DNA of 64,000 nt from Parathalassolituus penaei (GCF_026626885.1 NZ_JAPNOA010000003.1:1-64000), one strand, 5' to 3'; numbered from the stretch's first letter, positions 9,076 through 17,613 are shown. The notes: generated by a model from the letters alone, not told the origin. Program-made: numbers and translations.

Positions 9076-10452
9076 TCAGCTGTTCTTGGCATGAACGCCA
9101 GGCTGACGAATCCAGACTTCTACACGACGGTTTTTCTGTTTGCCTTCTTCGTGATCCAGAGAGGCAATTGGCATCTGTTCGCCATAACCAATCGCTTCTT
9201 TCGGATAGATGCCGTTACGTACCAGCTCACGACGCACCGCCATCGCACGCAGACGGGACAGTAGCTCGGCACGACGCTCAGAACGCTTGCGGTCACCAAA
9301 ACCGATCAGAACAATTTCAGACTGACCTTTTTGCTGCAGGTAGCTCACCAGACGTTCAACGTCCTGCAGGCCTTTGTTATCCAGGTGGGCGCTGCCTTCC
9401 TGGAAACGGAAGTTAATGGTCAGACGCTGGGCATCAGCCGTCAGGTCGCGGAAGTCCTGTGGCAGTTCGGCGTAGAACTCAGGGGTTACCGCTTGCAGTT
9501 CCTGGGATACGAAACCGGTTTCCGCGACCACTTTCTGGCCCATGTCATCCTGCACAAAGTCGATAAATTCGTTTACGTACGGATTTTCGGTCTTGGCGTT
9601 GGTGTACATGAACAGACGACGAGCCAATGCATAGTCTTCAGTACCAACGGTCAGCTTGTTTGGCTTCAGAGCCTTGGAGCTACCATCAGACACCGCCAGC
9701 AGACGGGATTTGTGAACAGAGGACAAACCAACAAAACCGATACCGTTGATGTCTTCCGCCACAACAGCAGACAGTTCATCACTGGATTCAAAACGACGGG
9801 TGCCTTGCAGCAGAGCACGTTTACCCAGAACCATACCGGCGAAGCTGTCCCAGGTACCGGAGTTTTCGTCACGAGCGTACAGATGGATCGGGCCCGGACG
9901 ACCACCTACCTGAGACCAGTCGGTGTAACCACCGGAGAAAATCTGGGCAATTTCGTCCACGCTCAGCTCTGCAATCGGGTTATTCGGGTTAACAATGATG
10001 GCAAGACCGTCGATACCAATGATGTGTTCAGACTCAGGAGCACGCATATCACCCAGTGCATGCAGGGTGTCAGCTTCAGCATCCTTGATTGGGCGGGAAG
10101 CGGCGGCGATGTCTGCGCTCTTGTCGGCCAGACCAACGAAGCCTGTACCGGAACCGTGTGCAGCTACTTTGGCGTAGACCCGGGTCAGGGTGGCAGGAAC
10201 ACGGCCGCTGACAATCACTTCGTTGGCAACCTTGGTTGGCTCAATGGTAACGTCCTCGGCACCTTTCTGTTCCAGGTAACGACGAATCAGCTCAGGGCCC
10301 AGGGCGGCACCAATGGTGTTCGAGCCCTGTACAGAAAATACCTGAACTTCGCCGTTCAGCGGCAAATCACTAAAGCGCGCTGGTGCTTCAGCATGAGTCA
10401 TGGAAGCAGTCAGAGAAGCGAAAGCCGACATCAGAATCAGCATGTATTTCAT
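9076..10452 (-). CDS. PstS-like phosphate-binding protein fused to an OmpA domain
   Basis: A 458-residue exported protein. A signal peptide (cut near THA, residue 21) is followed by a PBP-like phosphate-binding domain (about 35-330) with VQGSNTIG, AAASRPIK and the DENSGTWDSF loop. It ends in an OmpA/MotB-type peptidoglycan-binding domain (about 345-455) with FRFQEGSAHLDNKG and KQKNRRVEVW. The combination suggests a phosphate-scavenging or phosphate-sensing protein held at the cell wall rather than a free ABC transporter subunit; no pstCAB genes are nearby. A strong Pho box precedes it, supporting PhoB control. Confidence 0.9.
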   Translation of the reverse strand: MKYMLILMSAFASLTASMTHAEAPARFSDLPLNGEVQVFSVQGSNTIGAALGPELIRRYLEQKGAEDVTIEPTKVANEVIVSGRVPATLTRVYAKVAAHGSGTGFVGLADKSADIAAASRPIKDAEADTLHALGDMRAPESEHIIGIDGLAIIVNPNNPIAELSVDEIAQIFSGGYTDWSQVGGRPGPIHLYARDENSGTWDSFAGMVLGKRALLQGTRRFESSDELSAVVAEDINGIGFVGLSSVHKSRLLAVSDGSSKALKPNKLTVGTEDYALARRLFMYTNAKTENPYVNEFIDFVQDDMGQKVVAETGFVSQELQAVTPEFYAELPQDFRDLTADAQRLTINFRFQEGSAHLDNKGLQDVERLVSYLQQKGQSEIVLIGFGDRKRSERRAELLSRLRAMAVRRELVRNGIYPKEAIGYGEQMPIASLDHEEGKQKNRRVEVWIRQPGVHAKNS

Positions 10453-10714
10453 AGATTTCCGGGTCCGTTATTGAGATCGGGCGCGATTCTATGACGGAAA
10501 AATGACACTTTTGTGACAATGCCAACTATCAGGTCAGACAATCAGAATGCGGAAATAATCCTGCAAGAGAATTGCAATCCGGCTGCCATCAGGCATTCAC
10601 CCAGAGGTCACCGGATTGCCACACAACTGTCATCCCCCACCGCAGCTTCGGATCTCAGTCGCTTTTTTGGCTCGAATATAATCCCTTATATAAAGAGAGC
10701 AGACCAACGGCTGA
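10453..10714. other. Intergenic region between bolA and the PstS-OmpA gene
   Basis: This holds the Pho box and -10 of the minus-strand gene (10486-10519) and an AT-rich segment near 10670-10700 with TATATAAAG. No coding sequence is convincing. Confidence 0.6.
10486..10519 (-). promoter_or_regulatory. Pho box and promoter of the PstS-OmpA gene
   Basis: Reading the minus strand, TTGTCAC, GTGTCAT and CCGTCAT follow each other with exact 4-base A/T spacers (AAAA, TTTT), giving the 11-bp direct-repeat geometry of PhoB sites. The first two units end exactly 10 bases upstream of a TAGAAT -10 hexamer (10486-10491), which is the usual arrangement when PhoB replaces the -35 contact. The third unit touches the -10. 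Confidence 0.85.
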
Positions 10715-11017
10715 TCAGCCGTGTTTGCCCTGACAGGTAGGAGACGCAGGAACCTGATTGTTTGCGGCCCACTCGGTTGGCGTAAACAGATGCAGAGCCA
10801 GTGCATGCACCGGGCCTTTCAGTTCTTCCGCCAGCAGACCGTACAGCATCTGGTGACGAGCCACAGCGCGCTTGCCATCAAATGCGGCACTCACCATTAC
10901 CAGCTTGAAATGGGAGTCGGTCGCCGGGCCAGCATGCATGTGACTTTCGTTCAACAACTGAACATGTTCCGGGTTTAACGCCGCCACCTTGTCGAGAATA
11001 ACCTGTTCTACACTCAT
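10715..11017 (-). CDS. bolA: BolA-family protein
   Basis: A 100-residue BolA homologue. The core ESHMHAGPATDSHFKLVMVS and the FDGKRAVARHQMLYGLL block with its conserved RHQ are present. BolA proteins act with monothiol glutaredoxins in Fe-S handling and influence envelope and shape genes. GGAGG precedes the ATG at 11017. It lies upstream of the PstS-OmpA gene on the same strand, but 262 bases and a separate promoter divide them. Of the BolA paralogues, it could be BolA itself or an IbaG-like protein; the HMHAGP motif favours BolA. Confidence 0.85.
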   Translation of the reverse strand: MSVEQVILDKVAALNPEHVQLLNESHMHAGPATDSHFKLVMVSAAFDGKRAVARHQMLYGLLAEELKGPVHALALHLFTPTEWAANNQVPASPTCQGKHG

Positions 11018-11146
11018 CTTTTTCCTCCGGAAAACAATTCAGCCGCTATAATCCGCGCCCTTTTCAAATGACTCAAGCAAATTGCCGGTGTCTGAACACT
11101 CCACCGGCCTGATGTTCAACCACTACACCAATACCGGATACCTTGC

Positions 11147-11698
11147 ATGCAGGATAACGAACTGAACGGCACCCAATCCCTGATCCAGAAGTACTACGAG
11201 GAGGAGCAGCAACGCGCCATACGTGAAAAGAGCATGGCGGAAATCCGCCTGAAACTTCCGGTCAGTGATCTGGCGATGCTGAACATGATCGCTCGTCGCT
11301 TCAACAAGACCCGTGATGATCTGTCATCCGACGTGATGGCATCAGCACTGCTGGATATTTTCAGCCGTCTGGAATCCGGCGAGCGCAAGCTGCTGGCCCG
11401 TGATGCCGATGAAAGCTCACGCAAGCTGGCCGCCGATATCGCTGAAGAAAATGGCGTGAATGAAGTGGATTCACGTCCAGGCTTCTGGGCCAATCAGGAA
11501 AAACTGATCACCAAGGAAGAAAAGCGTCGTGCCCGCCTGGCGGAAAAACAGCGAATGAACGATGAAAGCGACGGTGACGACCTGGACGAAAATCGCACAA
11601 CTGATCAGGAAACAACCGATCAGGATTCAGCGGTCGCAGACGTTGAAGTGGAAATTTCTGAAGTGAAAGCAGCCCTCACCCCGGTGATCGAGGAATAA
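11147..11698 (+). CDS. Hypothetical acidic protein with a ribbon-helix-helix-like start
   Basis: A 183-residue protein that was not recognised. Residues about 28-75 (AEIRLKLPVSDLAMLN then a helix-turn-helix-like pair) resemble a ribbon-helix-helix or similar small DNA-binding segment. The rest is a charged, probably disordered tail with KRRARLAEKQR followed by many Asp, Glu and Thr residues. There is no signal peptide or membrane helix. It is transcribed divergently from bolA, with a TATAAT at 11049-11054 as a plausible -10. Function unknown; a regulator or nucleoid-associated role is only a guess. Confidence 0.6.
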   Translation: MQDNELNGTQSLIQKYYEEEQQRAIREKSMAEIRLKLPVSDLAMLNMIARRFNKTRDDLSSDVMASALLDIFSRLESGERKLLARDADESSRKLAADIAEENGVNEVDSRPGFWANQEKLITKEEKRRARLAEKQRMNDESDGDDLDENRTTDQETTDQDSAVADVEVEISEVKAALTPVIEE

Positions 11699-11819
11699 AC
11701 AGGGTATTTCGTCGAATCTGGAGGGGCAAAAGCCCGCGGATTACCAGATCCGTGAAAACTTGATGCTGTGTCAGCCGGAACTGCAAACGTCCGGCTGTCC
11801 GGTTAAACGACGAAAAACG

Positions 11820-12011
11820 CTATTTGCGCCAGAGGCGCAGCTCACGAAACTCGCCGGGGCCTGCCTGCATCCACAGGACCTCGGCCGGATCCGAAAAAAC
11901 AAACTTGTTGCCAACCAGGAAGCCTGAGCGACGACGACCGGAAACGGTTGCTGACGCCTGTCGACCCTGACGTTTGGCACTCCGCGCGAAATCTTCTGGC
12001 AAGACATCCAT
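11820..12011 (-). CDS. Small hypothetical basic protein (63 aa)
   Basis: A 63-residue basic open frame beginning MDVLPEDFARSAKRQGRQ and ending FRELRLWRK. GGAG lies 9 bases before the ATG at 12011. The amino acid mix (hydrophobic core FLVGNKFVF between charged ends) looks protein-like. It is convergent with the hypothetical gene at 11147-11698. No family recognised. Confidence 0.45.
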   Translation of the reverse strand: MDVLPEDFARSAKRQGRQASATVSGRRRSGFLVGNKFVFSDPAEVLWMQAGPGEFRELRLWRK

Positions 12012-12125
12012 ACATTTGTCTCCAACATGACCAATTTCACTGGGATCACAAGGATCTCGGTCAGGTTAGCCAGCAATTGTGACATACAGATTGCGTCGAA
12101 ATTGCACTCACTGCCGCACGGGCAG

Positions 12126-12153
12126 TTGCTCTGGACTGACCGTCCTATACAAT
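12126..12153 (+). promoter_or_regulatory. Possible sigma-70 promoter of the RbgA-like gene
   Basis: TTGCTC (12126-12131) and TACAAT (12148-12153) are 16 bases apart and end 40 bases before the chosen start codon. The match is moderate. Confidence 0.4.
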
Positions 12154-12193
12154 GTGCCGCCCAATTTTTATCAGGTCAACCGGATTACACACA

Positions 12194-13240
12194 ATGGCAG
12201 TCCAATGGTTCCCCGGGCATATGAACAAAGCCCGAAAAAAGATCAGCGAGGCCATGCCTGAGATTGATCTGGTCATCGAGGTGATGGATGCACGCCTCCC
12301 TTTCTCCAGCACCAACCCGCTGGTCGATCAGCTGCGCCGCAATCGACCGGTGATCAAACTCCTGAACAAGGACGATCTCGCCGACCCGGACGTCACCCGT
12401 CAGTGGGTTGAATATTTCAGCAAGCAGGACAACACCCTGGCGCTGCCACTGGTGGCGGAAGACAAATCCCAGATCAAGAAAGTGATCGCACTGTGCAAAA
12501 AGATCGGTGCCGCCCGCGCCGAACGCAAACAGTCGATCCGGGTCATGGTGATGGGGATTCCGAACGTCGGCAAATCCACCCTGATCAATGGTCTGGCAGG
12601 TCGTTATGTGGCTAAAACCGGTAACGAACCGGCCGTCACCAAAGCCAATCAGATGATCGATCTCAAAAATGGCATCGTGCTGTCGGATACCCCCGGCATC
12701 CTGTGGCCAAAATTCGAGAACGAACACAGTGGTTATCGTCTGGCGGCCAGTGGTGCCGTAAAAGACACAGCCATGGAATACCGGGAAATTGCCCAGTACA
12801 CCCTGGGTTATTTGCTCAAGGCCTATCCGCACCTGCTGAAAGATCGTTACAAGATGGACCCGCTGCCAGCCAGTGGTCCGGATGCTCTGGAGTTGCTGGG
12901 GCGCAAACGCGGTTGTCTGCGTCCGGGCGGCGTGATCGACCTGCACAAGGCCGCTGAACTCTGTCTGCATGAAATGCGTTCCGGCAAAATCGGTCGTATT
13001 TCGCTGGAAACGCCTGACATGGTGGCTGACGAGCTGGCTGAAATTGAACGCCTGCGTCTGGCTGCAATTGCTGCGGCCGAAGCGGCCGAAGCTGAAGCTC
13101 GCAAAGGCAAACGCCCACAGCCGGGCAGCGCCGAAGCAGAAGCTGACGCCGAAACCCGTGCTCAGGCAGCAGCGCAGTCTGCCGAGCATCATGAAGAACC
13201 TGACAACGGTCAGTCAGACGACCAACCGCGTCCGGAGTAA
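12194..13240 (+). CDS. Circularly permuted ribosome-biogenesis GTPase (RbgA/YlqF-like)
   Basis: A 348-residue GTPase of the YlqF/YawG family, beginning AVQWFPGHMNKARKKI as RbgA proteins do. The G motifs occur in permuted order: NKDD (58-61, G4) first, then GIPNVGKST (121-129, G1) and DTPG (165-168, G3). RbgA helps late large-subunit assembly in Bacillus; the role in gammaproteobacteria is less defined. The C-terminus carries an extra low-complexity Ala/Glu/Gln-rich tail of about 65 residues that the Bacillus protein lacks. The ATG at 12194 is chosen because the 14 upstream codons are not family-like. Confidence 0.9.
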   Translation: MAVQWFPGHMNKARKKISEAMPEIDLVIEVMDARLPFSSTNPLVDQLRRNRPVIKLLNKDDLADPDVTRQWVEYFSKQDNTLALPLVAEDKSQIKKVIALCKKIGAARAERKQSIRVMVMGIPNVGKSTLINGLAGRYVAKTGNEPAVTKANQMIDLKNGIVLSDTPGILWPKFENEHSGYRLAASGAVKDTAMEYREIAQYTLGYLLKAYPHLLKDRYKMDPLPASGPDALELLGRKRGCLRPGGVIDLHKAAELCLHEMRSGKIGRISLETPDMVADELAEIERLRLAAIAAAEAAEAEARKGKRPQPGSAEAEADAETRAQAAAQSAEHHEEPDNGQSDDQPRPE

Positions 13241-13255
13241 TCCGGACACTTTTGT

Positions 13256-14122
13256 TCAGGGGAACTGATTCAACGGCATTTTCAGATAGGAAATGCCGTT
13301 GTCTTCCGGCTCCGGCAAGGCACCGGCGCGAATATTCACCTGCAACGACGGGAATATCAGCCGTGGCATTTCAAGGCCAGCATCGCGCTTCTCCCGCAAC
13401 GCCACAAAATCCTCCCGACTGACTCCGTCACGAATGTGAATATTGGTGGATCTTTGTGCTCCAACCGATACCTGACTGATCAGCTCACGGCTGGTCGCCG
13501 GATAATCGTGACAGAGATGCATCATCACCTCGTCCCCCAGCGCCAGCAAACGCTGCACCGAGTCATACAGGGTTCCGGCATCACCACCCGGGAAATCACA
13601 TCGGGCCGAGCCAACATCCGGCGCAAACAGGGTATCGCCAACAAACAGGTCGGTATTGTTGAGCAGGTAACTGACACAGGCCGGAGTGTGCCCTGGCGTT
13701 GCCAGCACCTGAATGGCGCTATCGCCCAGTGGAATTACATCCCCTTCTGCCACCAGCTGATCAAACTGGCGACCGTCAACCGCCAATCCAGCACCTTCGT
13801 TAAACACCGCAGCAAAGGTCTTCTGCACGCCGGTAATACGATGACCAATCACAATGGCGGCGCCGGTGTGAGTACGCACGTAATCACCCGCCGACAGATG
13901 ATCCGCATGAGCATGGGTTTCCAGCACATAACGCAGCTGCCCGCCCTGGCTCTGCACATCGGCCAGAATCTGATCAACAAACAGGCTGCTGGTGCGACCG
14001 GCTTTCTGATCAAAGTCCAGCACCGGGTCGACCAGTGCCGCCTGCCGGGTATTTTCATCCAGAATCAGATGAGTGAAGGTCGAGGTGTCCTTGTGAAAGT
14101 AGGTACGAATGCTGGCGCTCAT
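13256..14122 (-). CDS. ETHE1/Blh-like metallo-beta-lactamase fold hydrolase
   Basis: A 288-residue MBL-fold protein of the ETHE1/Blh type, which oxidises glutathione persulfide or related sulfane sulfur using a mononuclear iron. The metal motif THAHADH has H70, H72, D74 and H75; later ligands sit in TPGHTPACVSYL, VGDTLFAPDVGSARCDFPGG and HLCHDY. There is no fused rhodanese domain. GGAG precedes the ATG at 14122. It is divergent from an ArsR-type regulator of the HlyU/BigR group, a well-known pairing for sulfide and persulfide detoxification, so regulation by that repressor is likely. Confidence 0.88.
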   Translation of the reverse strand: MSASIRTYFHKDTSTFTHLILDENTRQAALVDPVLDFDQKAGRTSSLFVDQILADVQSQGGQLRYVLETHAHADHLSAGDYVRTHTGAAIVIGHRITGVQKTFAAVFNEGAGLAVDGRQFDQLVAEGDVIPLGDSAIQVLATPGHTPACVSYLLNNTDLFVGDTLFAPDVGSARCDFPGGDAGTLYDSVQRLLALGDEVMMHLCHDYPATSRELISQVSVGAQRSTNIHIRDGVSREDFVALREKRDAGLEMPRLIFPSLQVNIRAGALPEPEDNGISYLKMPLNQFP

Positions 14123-14159
14123 GTCTGACTCCCTCCGGGGTTCAGGTGATTTGGCGTTT

Positions 14160-14187
14160 ACATAATAATATTAGAATATTCTTATGT
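14160..14187. promoter_or_regulatory. Palindromic operator between the ETHE1-like gene and its ArsR regulator
   Basis: The centre AGAATATTCT (14173-14182) is a perfect 10-base palindrome. It lies inside a wider arrangement with ACATAA at 14160-14165 and TTATGT at 14182-14187. AT-rich palindromes of this kind in such divergent promoters are the operators of BigR/HlyU-type repressors (inference for this site). Confidence 0.7.
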
Positions 14188-14227
14188 AGAAATATAGAAT
14201 GTTTCCATCACATCCGGAAAACGTCTG

Positions 14228-14575
14228 ATGACCATCTCACCTCCAAACGCCGATCAGGGGGCCACCCGCCATCTTGATGATCATCGCCAGCAGGCCGTGC
14301 AGCTGCTGAAGGCATTGGCCAATGAGCACCGTCTGACCATTCTCTGCCATTTGCGCGAAGGCGAAATCTCCGTCACAGAACTGGGGAGCCATCTGCCGCT
14401 GAGCCAGTCAGCCTTGTCTCAACATCTGGCGTGCCTGCGCGCCGAACAACTGGTGGCCTGTCGCCGCGAAGCTCAGTCGATGTATTACCACATTGCCGAC
14501 AACAAGGCCGAACGGGTCATTCAGCTGTTGAACGAGCTTTACGGTCAACCAGAAACCGGCGGGCAAAATGTCTGA
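14228..14575 (+). CDS. ArsR-family regulator, HlyU/BigR/SqrR type
   Basis: A 115-residue winged-helix repressor with ALANEHRLTILCHL (C40), then LSQSALSQHLACLR as the recognition helix, as in HlyU. HlyU, BigR and SqrR sense persulfides through two cysteines, one in the ILC motif and one near the C-terminus in LYC. Here the second position is glycine (LYGQ, G106). Two other cysteines, C69 in the recognition helix and C78 at the wing, are unusual. It is divergent from the ETHE1-like hydrolase across a palindromic operator. Regulation of that gene and of itself is inferred. Confidence 0.85.
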   Translation: MTISPPNADQGATRHLDDHRQQAVQLLKALANEHRLTILCHLREGEISVTELGSHLPLSQSALSQHLACLRAEQLVACRREAQSMYYHIADNKAERVIQLLNELYGQPETGGQNV

Positions 14576-14771
14576 TTTCGTCCATGAGTGCACGCCTGCT
14601 CCTGCGCCTGATCAAAGCGAGCCCCAAACACCAGCCACGTCTGTAACGTCGACAACGTATCCCAGAATCCATCGCTACGAAGTACTGCCCCAGCGCAGTG
14701 GCCCGCGTTTCAAGGTGCGTTATCGCGAAGGCAGTTTGCCTGCTGGTGAATGCCGTTTGTGCCAGTCCTGA
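14568..14771 (+). CDS. Small hypothetical protein with a C-terminal CxxC
   Basis: A 67-residue frame that overlaps the end of the ArsR gene by 8 bases, an arrangement suggesting translational coupling. The first half is Pro/Thr-rich. The second half, HRYEVLPQRSGPRFKVRYRE then GECRLCQS, looks like a small folded piece ending in a CxxC pair. It might bind metal or carry sulfur next to the persulfide module, but no family was recognised. Confidence 0.4.
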   Translation: MSDFVHECTPAPAPDQSEPQTPATSVTSTTYPRIHRYEVLPQRSGPRFKVRYREGSLPAGECRLCQS

Positions 14772-14876
14772 TCGCGCAGAAAGCAACAACGCCTCCCGGA
14801 TATCCCCTTTTCAACGGTTAAAATTCAGCCGCTGCACAGGTATGATGCCCATCCCTTTAAGCTGTTCGAAATCGCC

Positions 14877-15362
14877 ATGAGCCCCTTGCTGATTGTCCTG
14901 TTGGTTATCGCCGTTCTGATTGTTGCCGCCCTCGGTGCTTACGCACTCCACCTGACCCGCAAGGTCAAGGAACAGGAAACGCGCCAGCGCGCTGAAGAAG
15001 CCGAAGCAGAACAACAGTTGCGTCAGCATCAGCTGGGCCTGATTCAGGACGTGCACTTTGTCTGCAAAGCCGTTATTACCGACCAGTGTGAGATCACTGA
15101 AGGTGTTTTACGTCTCGAATATCTGATTCGAGGCCTCGATCCGGACGTTTGGAACGCTGCGGAATTGAACACCTTGCGACATTTTTATAGTCTGGCACGC
15201 GAAATGCCGATCCTTGATGCTTATAAAAATCTCTCGCGCCAGGAACAGTTCCGTTTGGATAAACATCGCTGGGACCTGGAAGAAACGCACAAGGACAATA
15301 TCCTGCGCGAACTCCAATGGCTGGTTGAATATCGATTTCCTGCCGTGAGTCTCGTGCACTGA
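14877..15362 (+). CDS. DUF2489-domain membrane-anchored protein
   Basis: A 161-residue protein with one N-terminal transmembrane helix (residues about 4-24, LLIVLLVIAVLIVAALGAY), a charged coiled coil (28-55) and a DUF2489 domain with HFVCKAVITDQCEITEGVLR and LRELQWLVEYRFP. The topology suggests a cytoplasmic domain tethered to the inner membrane. The family is widespread in marine gammaproteobacteria, and its function is unknown. Confidence 0.8.
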   Translation: MSPLLIVLLVIAVLIVAALGAYALHLTRKVKEQETRQRAEEAEAEQQLRQHQLGLIQDVHFVCKAVITDQCEITEGVLRLEYLIRGLDPDVWNAAELNTLRHFYSLAREMPILDAYKNLSRQEQFRLDKHRWDLEETHKDNILRELQWLVEYRFPAVSLVH

Positions 15363-15392
15363 TTACATCGTGACGACACGCATGGAGGTCTT

Positions 15393-15968
15393 ATGATCAC
15401 GCGTACCCTGATGCTGGCTGCCTCTCTGGCTGTTACCCCAATCGCCATGGCTGGCTGGACCATCGACGATGGCTCCAGTATCGCGTTCAGCAGCACCAAA
15501 AACACTGACATTACCGAAGAACACCATTTTCGTGACTTCGATGGATTCGTCACCGACGGTGGTTCAGCCACCGTCAATGTACGCCTGACCAGTGTCGATA
15601 CCGGTGTTGAGGTACGGGATCAAAGACTGCGCAACACGTTGTTTGATATTGCCCACTTCCCGACCGCCGTATTGCAGATGAGTGTACCGAAAGCCGCCAT
15701 GGCCGATCTTAAAGCCGGTAAATCCGCGACGTTTCAGGCATCCGGTGCACTGGCCCTGCACGGCAAACGAGTGCCGGTCAAAGCCTCGTTGCAAGCCGAA
15801 CCATCCAGCGACAACCGTATTGTGGTAACCACTGCTGCACCGCTGATGCTGGATGCTACCGCCTTCTCGTTAACTGATGGCATCAATCAGTTACGGGAAA
15901 TGGCAGGGCTTCAATCCATTGCCAGTACGATCCCCGTCAGCCTGAACCTGGTGTTCAAACCCGAGTAA
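15393..15968 (+). CDS. YceI-family periplasmic protein
   Basis: A 191-residue exported protein; the signal peptide ends at IAMA-G (residue 20), so the mature form starts GWTIDD. The YceI lipocalin-like fold is seen in SSIAFSSTKN, the VNVRLTSVDTGVEVRDQRLR strand block and NTLFDIAHFPTAVL. YceI proteins bind polyisoprenoid-type lipids such as ubiquinone. GGAGG stands 7 bases before the ATG. It ends 3 bases before murI and is likely co-transcribed with it. Confidence 0.88.
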   Translation: MITRTLMLAASLAVTPIAMAGWTIDDGSSIAFSSTKNTDITEEHHFRDFDGFVTDGGSATVNVRLTSVDTGVEVRDQRLRNTLFDIAHFPTAVLQMSVPKAAMADLKAGKSATFQASGALALHGKRVPVKASLQAEPSSDNRIVVTTAAPLMLDATAFSLTDGINQLREMAGLQSIASTIPVSLNLVFKPE

Positions 15969-15971
15969 TTC

Positions 15972-16793
15972 ATGACCCAACCCGTTCCATCCGTTCTGGT
16001 GTTTGATTCCGGTGTCGGCGGCCTCAGTATCGCCGCCGAAATCCGCAAACTGCTGCCACAAGTGGCCATCCGTTATCTGATGGACGACGATGCTTTTCCA
16101 TATGGCATCAAGGAAGACAGCTGGCTGGAACAACGTATTCTGACGATTTGTCTGGATGCGGTTGCCCGTTTGCAACCCGACCTGCTGGTAGTCGCCTGCA
16201 ACACCGCCAGCACGCTGGCTCTGCAACGCCTGCGCGAACATCTGAACATTCCGGTGGTGGGCGTGGTGCCTGCAATCAAGACGGCGGCTCAACAAACCAG
16301 CACCGGAGTAATCGGATTACTGGCGACTCCGGCGACCGTCAGCCGCCCGTACACCGATCGACTGCAGGCCGATTTTGCCAGCCATTGCACCCTGTTACGG
16401 ATGGGCAGTACCGAGCTGGTGCGCTGGGCCGAAGAACTGATCCACAACGGCCGCTTTAGTGGCGACCTGCAGCAGCATTTGCAACCCTGGCTCAGCACCG
16501 GCAATCCAAGCCACGTGGTACTGGGCTGTACTCATTTCCCGTTACTACGTCCGTGGCTGGAACAACTGTGGCCAAACATCGCCTGGGTGGATTCCGGTGC
16601 AGCAATTGCACGTCGGGTATCAGCCTTGCTAACTGACCAGCTCTCCCCTGCCGCAGATCAGCAGGAGTGCCACGATCAGATTGCTGTACCCGCCCTGTTT
16701 GATCTGCACTGGACCTCATCGCTACCCGACTACCCCGGCGTGCAGCGTTTTATCCGCTCGCTGCAAGCAGAAACCATTCCTCTGGAAAACTGA
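15972..16793 (+). CDS. murI: Glutamate racemase
   Basis: MurI interconverts L- and D-glutamate for peptidoglycan synthesis. The 273-residue protein has FDSGVGG (residues 11-17), the first catalytic cysteine C76 in VACNTAS and the second C186 in GCTHFPLL, plus DDAFPYG. It follows yceI with a 3-base gap. A long inverted repeat with a T-run follows the stop and may terminate transcription. Confidence 0.95.
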   Translation: MTQPVPSVLVFDSGVGGLSIAAEIRKLLPQVAIRYLMDDDAFPYGIKEDSWLEQRILTICLDAVARLQPDLLVVACNTASTLALQRLREHLNIPVVGVVPAIKTAAQQTSTGVIGLLATPATVSRPYTDRLQADFASHCTLLRMGSTELVRWAEELIHNGRFSGDLQQHLQPWLSTGNPSHVVLGCTHFPLLRPWLEQLWPNIAWVDSGAAIARRVSALLTDQLSPAADQQECHDQIAVPALFDLHWTSSLPDYPGVQRFIRSLQAETIPLEN

Positions 16794-16800
16794 TAGTCAA

Positions 16801-16840
16801 TAGTTATACAGAGCAATTTCTGTATAACTATGGCTTTTTT
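16801..16840 (+). promoter_or_regulatory. Perfect 12-bp inverted repeat between murI and folE
   Basis: TAGTTATACAGA (16801-16812) is exactly complementary to TCTGTATAACTA (16819-16830) around a 6-base loop, followed by TGGC and six T residues. The T-run suggests a murI terminator, but the stem is AT-rich and symmetrical like an operator, and it lies 50 bases before the folE start. Either or both roles are possible. Confidence 0.65.
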
Positions 16841-16879
16841 GGTTACACTCACGTATTGAACAATCGAACTGGAAACGTC

Positions 16880-17431
16880 ATGTCTAATCTGGAATCCCTG
16901 TACCGGGATATTCTCACTGGCCTCGGTGAAGATATTCATCGCGAAGGGCTGCTTGATACGCCAAAACGTGCCGCCAAGGCTATGCAATTCCTGACCAGCG
17001 GTTACGAAGGCAATCTGCACGACGTTATCAATAACGCTGTTTTCAGCAGTGATAACGATGAAATGGTGGTTGTGCAGGGCATTGAGTTCTACAGCCTGTG
17101 TGAACACCACATGCTGCCGTTTATTGGCCGCTGCCATATTGGTTATTTACCGAATGGCAAGGTACTGGGACTGTCCAAGTTTGCCCGCATCGTTGACCTG
17201 TTTGCACGTCGACTGCAAATTCAGGAAAACATGACCAAACAGATCGCGGATGCCGTAACTGAAGTGACCGGCTGTCGTGGTGTTGGTGTGATTATGGAAG
17301 CCCAGCACATGTGTATGATGATGCGTGGCGTTCAGAAGCAGAACTCCATGATGCGTACATCCGTCATGCAGGGTGACTTCCGCACCAATCAGGCTACCCG
17401 CAGTGAATTCATGCGTCTGGTAGGTCTCTGA
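16880..17431 (+). CDS. folE: GTP cyclohydrolase I
   Basis: FolE converts GTP to dihydroneopterin triphosphate, the first step to tetrahydrofolate. From the ATG at 16880 the protein is 183 residues, as in the short FolE1 type. Zinc ligands are C74 and H77 in [10 protein letters not shown] and C145 in [11 protein letters not shown]. The family block [17 protein letters not shown] follows. The TTG at 16856 would add 8 residues but has no ribosome site. A bidirectional terminator ends the gene. Confidence 0.95.
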   Translation: MSNLESLYRDILTGLGEDIHREGLLDTPKRAAKAMQFLTSGYEGNLHDVINNAVFSSDNDEMVVVQGIEFYSLCEHHMLPFIGRCHIGYLPNGKVLGLSKFARIVDLFARRLQIQENMTKQIADAVTEVTGCRGVGVIMEAQHMCMMMRGVQKQNSMMRTSVMQGDFRTNQATRSEFMRLVGL

Positions 17432-17495
17432 GCGGCCCGTTTCCCCCTCAACGGACATGCCGTTGGCCAGCCGCCAGACTGGCCTGACGAAAAAC

Positions 17496-17525
17496 AAAAA
17501 AGCCATGCAATTGCATGGCTTTTTT
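17496..17525. terminator. Bidirectional terminator between folE and ompW
   Basis: AGCCATGCAATTGCATGGCT (17501-17520) is a perfect palindrome with an A-run before and a T-run after, serving folE (plus) and ompW (minus). Confidence 0.9.
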
Positions 17526-17613
17526 GTCGGGAATCTCGCCTGATGACTCCCGGCTCTTGAGCCTGGCCACCACCGGAGCAAGTGGCGACCAGAGAGTATG
17601 ATCTGCCGTCAGA

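Noticed and set aside
10513-10740. 75-codon plus-strand frame in the Pho-box region
   Set aside because: It overlaps the promoter of the PstS-OmpA gene and the product has no protein-like pattern.
12185-13192. 335-codon minus-strand frame opposite the RbgA-like GTPase
   Set aside because: The plus-strand product has all GTPase motifs, and the opposite frame has no recognisable feature.
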